From contig NZ_BMCU01000004.1 in assembly GCF_014635345.1 (NCBI RefSeq), forward strand, positions 1 through 64,000: DNA of 64,000 bases, given 5' to 3'. Below the pieces are notes generated by a model. That model had not been told where the DNA came from. It ran no database searches and worked only from the letters and a program-made list of their open reading frames with translations. The DNA is from Rhodococcoides trifolii (lineage in GTDB: Bacteria > Actinomycetota > Actinomycetes > Mycobacteriales > Mycobacteriaceae). The first letter of the stretch is position 1. Each line of letters begins with the position of its first letter. Positions 38,516-50,530 of the stretch are shown one piece after another. The position numbers were made by a program, and so were the translations under genes.

Positions 38516-39358
38516 TCACCGCGCCGCGTTCTTGATGAACTCCTCTACCCCCGCTTCGGGAGCGGTCCCCGCGAAGTAGCCGCCGCGCACGTGCCGGCGC
38601 GTCGCGTGGTCGTCGGTGGCGCGGGCGGCGGAATGCCACAGGTATGCGTCGTGCAGGATCACGTCCCCGCGCTCGACGTAGACGGCCACCTCCCCGCGCA
38701 CCTTCTCGAAGCCGAGCGGCATCGGGAACGGGGGCGCACTCGCGGAGCGACCGCCGGTGGCTCGCGCCGTCGACGGCACCTCGACGTTGTTGATGTTTCG
38801 GTAGGGCGCCGGCGTCGCCCACAGGTGACTTCCCGGGACTACGCGGAGGAACCCGTTGGCCGGCGACGTCCCGTCGATGTGGAACGTGAACGCCGTCGAC
38901 GGCCAGATGTCCAGGCTGGGACTGGCCTGCCAGTCCGAATGCCAGCCGATTCGCGTGTAGCCGGATTCCTTGCCGGGGCGCGCATCCTGATAGACCACGC
39001 CGAACTGCTCGCTGTCGCGTAGCCACGCCGTGTCACCCAGCAAGCGGCGGACGGCATCGACGAGTGTCGGATGCGTGATGGCCTCGTGCACCGCGGGGGA
39101 GACCTCGTTGACGAACTCGACGTAGTTCGCGAACCTGTCGGCCTTCGCGGCTTCGTCGAGGAACACGGTCGATCCGTACCGTGCGTCGAGTTCGCCTGCG
39201 ACAACGGCATTCTGGGCTGCGACGCACTCGGCTTCCATGCGGTCGACGTCGGCTTCGCTCTGCATTCCGCGGAGCACGGCGTACCCGTGCATCGAGTAGA
39301 ACCACGCGAGACCGTCGATGTCGTCGGGGGAGAAGACGGGTTCGCTGAGGGTTGTCAT
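38516..39358 (-). CDS. phytanoyl-CoA dioxygenase (PhyH) family protein
   Basis: This 280-residue Fe(II)/2-oxoglutarate oxygenase has the facial-triad HxD at H140-S-D142 in GWHSDWQ. A distal His lies in 'LHDAYLWHSAA' (~residue 245), followed by an Arg for 2-oxoglutarate ('TRRHVRGGYF'). The GWHSDW context is close to ectoine hydroxylase (ThpD), but no ectoine genes are nearby, so a different small-molecule substrate is equally likely. The true start is MTTLSEP; the long upstream frame runs through a tandem repeat. Confidence 0.85.
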   Translation of the reverse strand: MTTLSEPVFSPDDIDGLAWFYSMHGYAVLRGMQSEADVDRMEAECVAAQNAVVAGELDARYGSTVFLDEAAKADRFANYVEFVNEVSPAVHEAITHPTLVDAVRRLLGDTAWLRDSEQFGVVYQDARPGKESGYTRIGWHSDWQASPSLDIWPSTAFTFHIDGTSPANGFLRVVPGSHLWATPAPYRNINNVEVPSTARATGGRSASAPPFPMPLGFEKVRGEVAVYVERGDVILHDAYLWHSAARATDDHATRRHVRGGYFAGTAPEAGVEEFIKNAAR

Positions 39359-39401
39359 GGTCTGGAACTTAGTGCGCGGAGGGTGATGCGGCATGTCGGG
39401 C

Positions 39402-39485
39402 GGGAAGGCCGGAGGCCGGTCGGGGGTTGCGGGAAGGCCGGAGGCCGGTCGGGGGTTGCGGGAAGGCCGGAGGCCGGTCGGGGGG
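39402..39485 (+). repeat. tandem repeat, three 29-bp units
   Basis: Units are at 39402-39430, 39431-39459 and 39460-39485 (last partial). Each contains GGAAGGCCGGAGGCCGGTCG. It lies in the divergent region between the PhyH and Rrf2 genes. Single related copies are at 23299-23321 and 63241-63264. Confidence 0.9.
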
Positions 39486-39502
39486 TCACTACCCTGTCGT
39501 AG

Positions 39503-39961
39503 GTGCACATCACCGCGAAGGCCGACACCGCTGTGCGAGCTCTCGTGGAGATGGCTGCGCACGACGGTGCCCCGGTGAAGTCCGACGCGTTGGCCGCTGC
39601 CGTGGGGGAGACGCCGAAGACGCTGGAAGTCGTCCTGGCTGATCTTCGCCGCGCGGACCTCGTGTCCGCTCGTCGCGGACCGGACGGCGGGTACTGGTTG
39701 ACGAGGGACGCGTCGCGCATCTCGATTGCCGACGTGATCCGCGTGATCGACGGTCCGCTGGCGTCCGTACGGGGCCGCCGGCCCGAGGACCTGACGTACG
39801 ACGCTCACGCCGCGGTACTGCAGGACGTGTGGATCGCGGTGCGGACGAACATCCGTGCGGTTCTGGAGCGTGTGACCATCGCCGACGTTGCTGCCGGTGC
39901 CGTTCCGCCGTTCGTTCGGGAGCTGACGGACGTACCTGGTGCGTGGCAGCGTCGACGGTGA
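39503..39961 (+). CDS. Rrf2-family transcriptional regulator without cysteines
   Basis: This 152-residue Rrf2 winged-helix protein has 'TAVRALVEMAAHDGAPVKSDALAAAVG' (in parts), the wing 'LVSARRGPDGGYWLTRDASRISIADVIRVIDGPL' and a C-terminal dimerisation helix. It contains no Cys, so unlike NsrR, IscR or RsrR it cannot bind an Fe-S cluster; it may sense through protein or small-molecule contacts. GTG start. It is divergent from the PhyH dioxygenase, which is a plausible target. Confidence 0.88.
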   Translation: MHITAKADTAVRALVEMAAHDGAPVKSDALAAAVGETPKTLEVVLADLRRADLVSARRGPDGGYWLTRDASRISIADVIRVIDGPLASVRGRRPEDLTYDAHAAVLQDVWIAVRTNIRAVLERVTIADVAAGAVPPFVRELTDVPGAWQRRR

Positions 39962-39975
39962 TGCAACACACAAGT

Positions 39976-40012
39976 TTGCGTGCGTCTGCAACTTTGCACG
40001 CACGTGCATAAT
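39976..40012 (+). promoter_or_regulatory. inverted repeat and -10 element upstream of the TetR-MMPL operon
   Basis: Arms TGCGTGC (39977-39983) and GCACGCA (39996-40002) with a 12-bp spacer, followed by a CATAAT -10 (40007-40012). The GTG at 40021 is 8 nt past it, fitting a leaderless transcript. The arms are probably the operator of the TetR regulator itself. Confidence 0.6.
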
Positions 40013-40020
40013 TCCGTACC

Positions 40021-40650
40021 GTGGATCGGGTGACCACCAACCCGAGCCTTCGTGATCGGAAGAAGGCTGCCACGAGGGCGGCGCTCAGCGCTGCGGCCAT
40101 CAAACTGGGCCGCTGTCTGGGCTTCGAGGTCGTCACCGCCGAAGCGATTGCTGCGGAAGCGGGTGTCTCCACACGCACCTTTCACAACTACTTCTCCAGC
40201 AAAGAAGAAGCGGCGCTGCACTACCTCGAGGAGGGCGCGTTCGAATGGGTCGAGTTGCTTCGGCAACGTCCCGCAAGCGAACCGTTCTGGGAATCGTTGC
40301 GGCACATCGTTCTCGGGATCATCGACGACCCCGATCGTGACATCCACGAGACGATGGAAGTGGCCAAGATGGTCGAATCCACACCCAACCTCCTGGCCCG
40401 AAAGCTCGAACTCGACAGCACGTTGAGCCAGGCTTTCACCGATGCCATCGCCGAGCGCATCGGGATGGACAGCCGGGCCGATCTCTACCCGCGCATGCTG
40501 CAGTCGATCATCGGTGCGGCGGTCAGCGCGGCGCTGGCGCTGTGGGAAAGCGGCGAATCCCACGCATCTTCCGCACGCGAGTTGGTCGAGCAATCGCTCG
40601 CGCAACTCGAACACGGTTTCGTCGATCCCGTTCCACTGAAACAGAACTAA
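40021..40650 (+). CDS. TetR-family repressor of the MMPL exporter
   Basis: This 209-residue TetR has an N-terminal HTH (about residues 12-58) with 'AIAAEAGVSTRTFHNYFSSKEEA', followed by a ligand-binding domain. It is 18 nt upstream of an MMPL transporter on the same strand, and an inverted repeat sits in its own promoter, so it likely represses itself and the transporter. A GTG three codons downstream is an alternative start. Confidence 0.9.
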   Translation: MDRVTTNPSLRDRKKAATRAALSAAAIKLGRCLGFEVVTAEAIAAEAGVSTRTFHNYFSSKEEAALHYLEEGAFEWVELLRQRPASEPFWESLRHIVLGIIDDPDRDIHETMEVAKMVESTPNLLARKLELDSTLSQAFTDAIAERIGMDSRADLYPRMLQSIIGAAVSAALALWESGESHASSARELVEQSLAQLEHGFVDPVPLKQN

Positions 40651-40668
40651 TTCACCGAGGAGTCCACC

Positions 40669-42999
40669 GTGGCCACCTATCTCTACCGAGTCGGCCGATT
40701 CGCCTACCGGCGAAAAGCTGTCGTACTCGTTGTCTGGCTCGCCCTGCTGATCCTGGCCGGTGTCGGGGCCGCCACGCTGTCGGGTCCCACGAGCAACGCG
40801 TTCTCCATTCCGGGCACCCCCGCCCAGCAGGCCCTCGACCTGCAGTCGGAGCGGTTCCCGGCGGCGTCGGAAGACCCGCTGACCGCTGCCACCGCGCAGT
40901 TCGTGTTCCAGGCCCCGGCGGGCACCACGCTGGATTCCCCGGAGAACACCGCGGCTATCGACAAAGTCATCGCCGACATCCGCGGCATCGCCGCGGTGAA
41001 GGATTCGGCCAAGGTCGACCCGGCCGCCGGCCCCGTACCCGAGGGCGCGGCCCCGTTGCTCGACCCGGTGGCCGGCAACCAGGCGATCGTCGACACCTAC
41101 AACCAGTCCGGCGTCGCCCCGGATGTCGCTCGAGCAAATGCTGCTGCGGTCTCGCCGCTCTCGCCCGACAAGACCATCGGAACGCTGGAGGTGCCGCTCT
41201 CGGGCACCGTCACCGACGTCACCGCCGACACTCGGTCGCAGCTCGATCAAGCCGCACAGCCTGCGCGTGACGCCGGGCTGAACGTGCAGATCGGCGGCAG
41301 CGCCATGCAGGAGAACACGCCTCCCGGAGGATCGGCCGAGCTGATCGGCCTCGCCGTCGCCGCAGTCGTGCTGGTGGTCATGTTCGGATCGCTCGTCGCG
41401 GCCGGTCTGCCCCTCATCACGGCCATCGTCGGCGTTGGCATCACCAGTCTCACCATCACGACCGCGACCGGTTTTGCCGAATTGACCCAGTTCACACCGA
41501 TTCTCGCGTTGATGATCGGTTTGGCGGTGGCCATCGACTACTCGCTGTTCATCGTCGCTCGTTTCCGCAACGAGTTGACCAATACCGACGACCGCGAGGA
41601 AGCGGCCGGCCGCGCGGTCGGAACAGCCGGCAGTGCAGTCGTTTTCGCCGGTACCACCGTGCTGATCGCACTCGTCGCACTCCGCGTCGTCGGCATCCCC
41701 TTCCTCTCGCAGATGGGTCTGGCTGCCGGATTCGGCGTCCTCGTGGCCGTTCTGGTCGCGCTCACCCTTCTTCCCGCCGTACTCGGACTGTTCGGCCGAA
41801 AGGCGTTCGCGGGCAAGGTTCGTACCGTTCCGGACCCCGAGCACAGTGAGAACCCGACCAACGGCCTGCGCTGGGTCCGCCTCGTGGTCAAGCGGCCTGC
41901 ACTGTTCCTGATCGCCGGAGTGGTGATCCTCGGTGTGATCGCGGGACCGATGACGGGCCTGCGACTGGCTCTGCCCTCCATCGCGACGTCGGAACCGGGA
42001 ACCCCCGTGCGCATGGCGTACGACCTGGTCGATCAGGGCTTCGGTCCCGGCCGCAACGGTCCGTTGCTGGTGGTCGTCGACGCGAGCAACGTCCCGGAAG
42101 CCGATCGCGCAGCAGCGTTCTCACGCGTGGTGGAGACAGCCTCGTCCAACGCGGACGTTGCGAACGCACAGCAGGCCGGCGTGAACGAGGCCGGAGACAC
42201 GGCACTCGTGTCGGTCACCCCGAGGAGCTCGCCCAACAGCGAGGAGACACGCGATCTCGTCAACGCCTTGCGTGACGCAGAGCCCGGGCTCGCGTCGGAA
42301 CTGGGCGTCGAGTACGGCGTCACCGGTCAGACGGCACTGGAACTCGATGTCTCGCAACGACTTCAGGACGCACTGATCCCGTACCTCGCTGTGGTGGTAG
42401 GCCTGGCGTTCCTGCTTCTGATGGTCGTGTTCCGGTCGATCCTAGTGCCGCTGACGGCCACGGTCGGATTCCTGCTGAGCGTTCTCGCGACGTTCGGTGC
42501 GACGGTCTTCATCTTCCAGGAGGGCGGACTCGGACTCATCTCGAATCCGCAGCCCATCGTCAGCTTCATGCCGATCTTCCTGATCGGCGTGGTGTTCGGA
42601 CTCGCGATGGACTACCAGGTGTTCCTCGTGTCCCGCATGCGAGAGGCCTACGTACATGGTGCGGACTCGCAGGAAGCCATCGTGACGGGCTTCAAGTACG
42701 GCGCCCGCGTCGTCGCCGCGGCGGCCGTCATCATGATCTCGGTGTTCGCCGCGTTCATGCTCGAGCCCGACGCGTTCATCAAGTCGATCGGCTTCGCGCT
42801 GGCGGCGGCAGTGTTCTTCGACGCCTTCGTGGTGCGCATGGTGCTGATCCCGGCCGTCATGTCGCTCCTCGGCGACAAGGCCTGGTACCTGCCGAAGTGG
42901 CTGGACAAGATCTTGCCCAACGTCGACATCGAGGGCGAGAAGTTGCAGAAGGTTCTCCAATCGGACACCGCTCACAAAGACGTGGTCGACGCACGATGA
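40669..42999 (+). CDS. MMPL-family (RND) transporter
   Basis: This 776-residue inner-membrane transporter has the two-fold MMPL architecture: TM1 at ~15-37, an extracytoplasmic porter domain ~45-195, TM2-6 at ~200-370 with the proton-relay segment 'LAVAIDYSLFIVARFRNEL' (in TM4), a second porter domain ~410-560 and TM8-12 with 'FGLAMDYQVFLVSRMREAY'. Both Asp-Tyr pairs typical of MmpL proteins are intact. It exports lipids or drugs using proton-motive force. It is operonic with the upstream TetR; GAGGAG precedes the GTG. Confidence 0.93.
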   Translation: MATYLYRVGRFAYRRKAVVLVVWLALLILAGVGAATLSGPTSNAFSIPGTPAQQALDLQSERFPAASEDPLTAATAQFVFQAPAGTTLDSPENTAAIDKVIADIRGIAAVKDSAKVDPAAGPVPEGAAPLLDPVAGNQAIVDTYNQSGVAPDVARANAAAVSPLSPDKTIGTLEVPLSGTVTDVTADTRSQLDQAAQPARDAGLNVQIGGSAMQENTPPGGSAELIGLAVAAVVLVVMFGSLVAAGLPLITAIVGVGITSLTITTATGFAELTQFTPILALMIGLAVAIDYSLFIVARFRNELTNTDDREEAAGRAVGTAGSAVVFAGTTVLIALVALRVVGIPFLSQMGLAAGFGVLVAVLVALTLLPAVLGLFGRKAFAGKVRTVPDPEHSENPTNGLRWVRLVVKRPALFLIAGVVILGVIAGPMTGLRLALPSIATSEPGTPVRMAYDLVDQGFGPGRNGPLLVVVDASNVPEADRAAAFSRVVETASSNADVANAQQAGVNEAGDTALVSVTPRSSPNSEETRDLVNALRDAEPGLASELGVEYGVTGQTALELDVSQRLQDALIPYLAVVVGLAFLLLMVVFRSILVPLTATVGFLLSVLATFGATVFIFQEGGLGLISNPQPIVSFMPIFLIGVVFGLAMDYQVFLVSRMREAYVHGADSQEAIVTGFKYGARVVAAAAVIMISVFAAFMLEPDAFIKSIGFALAAAVFFDAFVVRMVLIPAVMSLLGDKAWYLPKWLDKILPNVDIEGEKLQKVLQSDTAHKDVVDAR

Positions 43000-43045
43000 A
43001 AACGGGGTACGTGCGCAGTTCTGAGAAAGGTACCGTCGAACGGTC

Positions 43046-44775
43046 ATGCTGATTTCACTGCTGCGCACGTACCTCGCTCCCTACCGCCGCCCCCTCGCCG
43101 CGGTAGTGGTGCTCCAACTCTTCGCGACGGTGGCGTCGCTCTACCTGCCCAGTCTCAACGCCGACATCATCGACAACGGCATCACCCGCGGAGACACGAA
43201 CTACATTCTCTCCACCGGCGGTCTGATGCTGGCGGTGTCGTTCCTGCAGATCATGTGCTCGATCGGCGGCGTCTACTTCGGTGCCAAAGCGGCCATGGCG
43301 GCCGGGCGTGACCTGCGTGGAGCGTTGCTCGATCGCGTCGGTACGTTCTCGGCGCGCGAGGTCGGTCAGTTCGGCGCACCGTCGTTGATCACTCGCAACA
43401 CGAACGACGTTCAACAGGTGCAGATGCTGATCGTCATGGGCTGCACCATCCTGGTCATGGCCCCGATCATGTGTGTCGGCGGCGTGTTCATGGCGCTGCG
43501 CGAAGATCTCGGACTCTCGTGGGTCCTCGCCATCGCAGTACCCGCCCTGGCAATCTCCATGGGGCTCATCATCGTTCGGATGATCCCCGGCTTCAAACAG
43601 ATGCAGACACGCATCGACACCGTCAACCGTGTTCTGCGCGAACAGATCACGGGAATCCGCGTGGTCCGCGCCTTCGTGCGGGAGCCGTACGAGATCTCCC
43701 GATTCGACGACGCCAATTCCGAGTTGACGGCCACCGCCTTGCGCGTCGGCCGTCTGCAGGTCCTGCTATTCCCCGTCGTCATGCTCATCAGCAACCTCAC
43801 GTCGGTGGCCGTCATCTGGTTCGGCGGACACGCAATCGACCAGGGACGCATGGAGATCGGGTCACTGACGGCATTGCTCAGCTACATCATGCAAATTCTC
43901 ATGGCCGTGATGATGGCCTCCTTCATCGCGATGATGGCGCCGCGCGCGTCGGTCTGTGCCGAGCGCATCCAGGCCGTGCTCAACACCGAGTCGTCGGTGG
44001 TGCCGCCGACGAAGCCGGCATCGTTCCTCACCTCAGCGGCCACCGTCGAACTCGACGGGGCCGGATTCTCCTACCCCGGTGCAGAGTTTCCGGTGCTGTG
44101 CGATGTCTCGTTCACCACGACCGCCGGAACCACCACGGCGATCATCGGCAGTACCGGATCGGGCAAGACCACCTTGGTCAACCTGCTCCCGCGCCTCATC
44201 GACACCACTGCCGGTGTGGTGCGCGTCGGCGGGGTGGACGTCCGCGCGCTGGGTCTTCAGTCGCTGCGCGCCGAGATCGGACTGGTGCCGCAGCGGCCCT
44301 ACCTCTTCTCGGGCACCATCGCGTCCAACCTCCGGTACGGCAAAGAGGACGCCACGGAGGCCGAGATGTGGGACGCGCTCGAGATCGCGCAGGCAGCGGA
44401 CTTCGTGCGGGAGATGCCGGACGGTCTGGACACTGCGGTGTCCCAGGGCGGTACGACCGTGTCGGGCGGGCAGCGTCAGCGTCTGGCCATTGCGCGGGCA
44501 GTCATCCGTCGTCCCAGCGTGTACGTGTTCGACGACGCGTTTTCCGCGCTCGACCTGACCACGGATGCGAACCTGCGTGACGCGCTGCGACCCGTGACCC
44601 GCGAATCGAGTGTGATCGTCGTCGCTCAGCGAGTGTCGACGATTCGCGACGCCGAGCAGATCGTGGTGCTCGACGACGGCCGGATGGTCGGCGTCGGCAC
44701 GCACGACGAGTTGGTGAACTCGTGCCCCACCTACGCCGAGATCGTCGACTCCCAAGCCGCGACAGCGAGCGTGTC

Positions 44776-44779
<4 letters not shown>
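43046..44779 (+). CDS. ABC exporter half-transporter, subunit 1 (degenerate Walker B)
   Basis: This 577-residue ABC exporter half has six TM helices (~15-300), Walker A GSTGSGKTT, signature VSGGQRQRLAIA and Walker B VYVFDDAFSALD, with Asp in place of catalytic Glu. It pairs with the next gene, which it overlaps by GTGA. It lies 46 nt after the MMPL gene, possibly in the same transcript. Substrate unknown. Confidence 0.9.
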
Positions 44780-47909
<3,130 letters not shown>

Positions 47910-47923
47910 TCGCTACCCCCGGC

Positions 47924-47974
47924 GACTCAGGGGCACATTCAGTCGATCCAGTGACGTGAGGGTGCCCCTGAGTC
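47924..47974. terminator. bidirectional hairpin terminator between tgt and the queuosine-precursor transporter
   Basis: Perfect 13-bp arms GACTCAGGGGCAC (47924-47936) and GTGCCCCTGAGTC (47962-47974) with a 25-base loop. It lies in the 82-bp gap between the two convergent genes. Confidence 0.75.
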
Positions 47975-47991
47975 CGAAAGGGGAGATAGCT

Positions 47992-48726
47992 TCACACCGC
48001 GTACGTCGGCTCCCGCTTCTTGAGGTAGGCGATGACGCGGTAGGTGATGGGCATGACCAGGACCTCGGCCAGGGTCTTCCACAGGAACCCGACGATCACG
48101 TAGTTGATGAAGTCGGTCCAGGTACTGATGCCGATGACGCCGGCGGCGATGGAGCAGAAGATGAGGGTGTCGCCGAATTCTCCGACGATGGTCGAACCGA
48201 TCAGGCGCGCCCAGAGATGCTTCTCCTTGGTGCGTTCCTTTATCGCGACGAGAACGAGCGAGTTCAGCATCTGTCCGACGAGGTAGCCGGCGAGACCGGC
48301 CAACACCAGGCGCGGCACGACACCGACGACGGTCTCGAGGGATTGCTGATTCTCGTAGAACGAGGCGGACGGCAGCTGGATGGCGATCCAGAAGCACACC
48401 GACGTCAGGATCAGCGACGCGAACCCCAGGTAGATGGCTCGGCGGGTGGCCTTGAAGCCGTAGACCTCGCTGAGCACGTCGCCGAGGATGTAGGCGAGGG
48501 GAAAGAGGAAGAAGGCGCCGTCGGTGTTGATCGGCAGGATCTGGAACGGTCCGAGGAACACGTCGGATCCGGAGAAGAACGAGACGCCCTTGCTGGCTGT
48601 CACGTTGGAGATGAGGAGGGTGGCGGTGAAGAGCGCGACAATGGCGGCGTAGTAGCTCCCGTTGACGCGAGCGAACACCGCCTGTCCAGAGTGCGGTTCT
48701 TCCTTTGTTTCTCGAGTATCGGTCAT
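47992..48726 (-). CDS. yhhQ: queuosine-precursor transporter YhhQ/QPTR family
   Basis: This 244-residue membrane protein of the DUF165/YhhQ family takes up queuosine precursors (preQ0, preQ1 or queuine) in other bacteria. It has six hydrophobic segments and family motifs 'LISNVTASKGVSFF' (TM1), 'FPLAYILGDVLSEVYGFKATRRAI' (in parts) near residue 75 and 'GSTIVGEFGDTLIF' near residue 175. It is convergent with tgt across a bidirectional terminator. I start it at MTDTRET, since upstream sequence is Arg-rich noise. Confidence 0.9.
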   Translation of the reverse strand: MTDTRETKEEPHSGQAVFARVNGSYYAAIVALFTATLLISNVTASKGVSFFSGSDVFLGPFQILPINTDGAFFLFPLAYILGDVLSEVYGFKATRRAIYLGFASLILTSVCFWIAIQLPSASFYENQQSLETVVGVVPRLVLAGLAGYLVGQMLNSLVLVAIKERTKEKHLWARLIGSTIVGEFGDTLIFCSIAAGVIGISTWTDFINYVIVGFLWKTLAEVLVMPITYRVIAYLKKREPTYAV

Positions 48727-48773
48727 GGGGCCAATCCAAGCACCCGACCGGCGACGCGAGCGAATCCGGCGAG

Positions 48774-49667
48774 CTACGCCACCCGGCCGCCTGTGACCAC
48801 CCGGTAGGCGAATGTGCCGGCGATGATCGTGACGGGGACCGTGATGAGAAGTCCGAGGCCGATGGGAATCGCTCCGACGATGTTGATGCCGACGCACGCG
48901 AGAGCCAAGACGAAGAGTGTGCCGAAGTTCGACGAGATCGCTTTCGCACTCGCCTTGATGGCACCGATAGGACCGAGGTCGTGGTCCAGTACGAACTGCA
49001 GGGTCCACCAGGTCAGGAAGATCACGACGATGCCGGGGATGATGAGCAGGACGAAGCCGATGCCGGTGAGCAGTCCGACGAGCACACTCGACAGTACGAC
49101 GGCCAGCACATTCGAGAACTGGAAGAACGCCGCGAAAGACGGCTTGTTGCCGTCGGTTTCGTGCAGCGCACCTCGTACGAATGCGGCGTTGAGCAGGTAG
49201 CTGACGACCGCGGAAGCGAGGGTGCCGAGAATGTTCAGGATTGAGAACGTCGCGGCCAAATCGTCGGTGTTACTGCTGAACCCGCCGGTGAGGTAACTGA
49301 CGACAGCGGAGATGACCGCAGCGACCAGCATTATCCCCACCCACACGCCCGCATTGGCCTTGAACTTGTTCCAGCCGTAGGACAGTGCGTTGCCCACGGT
49401 CAGCGTCGGGGCCCCGCCGTATCCGTACCCGGAATCGACCGGATTCATGGGCGGAGGTGGCGGGTAGTTGCCATAGTTCTGCTGCGGTGGCGGGTAGTTG
49501 CCATAGTTCTGCTGCGGCGGAGGGTAAGCGCCGTAGTTCTGCGGTGGAGGCGGGTAGCCGCCGTAGTTCTGCTGAGGAGGCGGGTTCTGCCCGTAGGACT
49601 CCGGGTTGCCCCCGTCGTTGCCCAGTGGCGGGTGCTCGTACGGGCTCTTGTCCGATCCGTCGGTCAT
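48774..49667 (-). CDS. membrane protein with Pro/Tyr/Asn-rich N-terminal repeats
   Basis: This 297-residue protein has an N-terminal ~80-residue low-complexity region with four repeats of the type QNYG(G/A/N)YPPP, then six hydrophobic segments forming a DUF975/glycerophosphoryl-diester-like membrane core ('ALSYGWNKFKANAGVWVGIML', 'IIPGIVVIFLTWWTLQFVLDHDLGPIGAIKAS' in parts). Such proteins are common in actinobacteria and unassigned. It follows an RDD protein with a similar N-terminus, with a terminator just before its start. Confidence 0.8.
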   Translation of the reverse strand: MTDGSDKSPYEHPPLGNDGGNPESYGQNPPPQQNYGGYPPPPQNYGAYPPPQQNYGNYPPPQQNYGNYPPPPPMNPVDSGYGYGGAPTLTVGNALSYGWNKFKANAGVWVGIMLVAAVISAVVSYLTGGFSSNTDDLAATFSILNILGTLASAVVSYLLNAAFVRGALHETDGNKPSFAAFFQFSNVLAVVLSSVLVGLLTGIGFVLLIIPGIVVIFLTWWTLQFVLDHDLGPIGAIKASAKAISSNFGTLFVLALACVGINIVGAIPIGLGLLITVPVTIIAGTFAYRVVTGGRVA

Positions 49668-49695
49668 GGCGCACACAATAACTCCTGTGTACGAC

Positions 49696-49725
49696 AAAAG
49701 GCGCGGACGGTTGTCCGCGCCTTTT
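49696..49725 (-). terminator. rho-independent terminator after the RDD gene
   Basis: Perfect 13-bp arms AAAAGGCGCGGAC and GTCCGCGCCTTTT with a 4-base loop. It lies 14 nt past the RDD gene stop on the minus strand and upstream of the next membrane-protein gene. Confidence 0.9.
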
Positions 49726-49739
49726 GTGAACTTCTTGGA

Positions 49740-50465
49740 TCAGTTCTTGACCACCTGAGTGCCGCCGGCGATTTCGTCGTGCTTTCCCTGCTTCGTCGGG
49801 CTGTTGTTGATGGTCACCGCGATGACGATGTACGCGACGAGCACGAGGAGGCTGCCGACGAACGGAATGATCCCGAACAGGAGAAACACGTTGCGGATGG
49901 CGGATTGCTGCGGTGTCGGCTTGGCAGCACCACCCGGTCCGTGAACGCTCAGACCGAGCACCTTCTTGCCGAGCGTCCCGCCCTGTGTGGTCTCCATCGC
50001 GACGAAGTAGCCGAACCCGATGATGGCCGTCAGCAATCCGGTCACGATGAAATTGCCGGTCGACGCGAAAATCAGCGCCAGAATGAGCGACACGATGCCG
50101 ACGATGATCCCGTCGATGATGCGGGCGCCGAGCCGAATCCACAGGTCGCCGGGCGCGCCGCTACCGCTGGGGTTGGGGAATCCCCCGTACTGCTGCCCGG
50201 GGTCGTACTGCGGCTGCGACGAGTAACCGCCCTGCTGCGGCTGACCCGGGTACCCACTCTGCGGCGGGGGCGGGTAGCCACCGGGCTGTCCGTACTGCTG
50301 CCCACCCTGCTGCGGCGGCGGGTACTGGCCGGGAGGTGGGTAGGCGCCGGGAGGCGGGTACTGACCGGGCGAAGGATAGGAGCCGGGGGGCGGGGTTCCG
50401 CCCTGCCCGCCTTGCGGCGGGTTTCCCTGTGGGTCTTGGTTCGGGTCGTAGCCGCCAGAAGTCAT
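49740..50465 (-). CDS. RDD-family membrane protein with Pro/Gly/Gln-rich N-terminus
   Basis: This 241-residue protein has ~105 N-terminal residues rich in Pro, Gly, Gln and Tyr (repeats such as QYPPPG), followed by an RDD domain with '[13 protein letters not shown]', TM helices at about 120-140, 142-160 and 195-220, and '[13 protein letters not shown]'. RDD domains are found in putative transporters and ion-handling proteins. The function is unknown. AGGG upstream of the ATG. The Pro-rich tail probably lies in the cytoplasm. Confidence 0.88.
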   Translation of the reverse strand: MTSGGYDPNQDPQGNPPQGGQGGTPPPGSYPSPGQYPPPGAYPPPGQYPPPQQGGQQYGQPGGYPPPPQSGYPGQPQQGGYSSQPQYDPGQQYGGFPNPSGSGAPGDLWIRLGARIIDGIIVGIVSLILALIFASTGNFIVTGLLTAIIGFGYFVAMETTQGGTLGKKVLGLSVHGPGGAAKPTPQQSAIRNVFLLFGIIPFVGSLLVLVAYIVIAVTINNSPTKQGKHDEIAGGTQVVKN

Positions 50466-50530
50466 GTCATCCCTGTCGTGAAAGGAAAGGTCGCATTGCC
50501 GCACACCCTACGTCGCGGTGACGCTGCTGC

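Noticed and set aside
39402..39485. Possible CRISPR array
   Set aside because: Units are directly adjacent, with no unique spacers, and no cas genes are nearby; it is a simple tandem repeat.
39805..41844. 679-codon open frame on the minus strand opposite tetR and the MMPL gene
   Set aside because: It is antisense to two well-supported genes and its translation is Arg/Gly/Glu-rich with no recognisable motif, an artefact of high G+C content.
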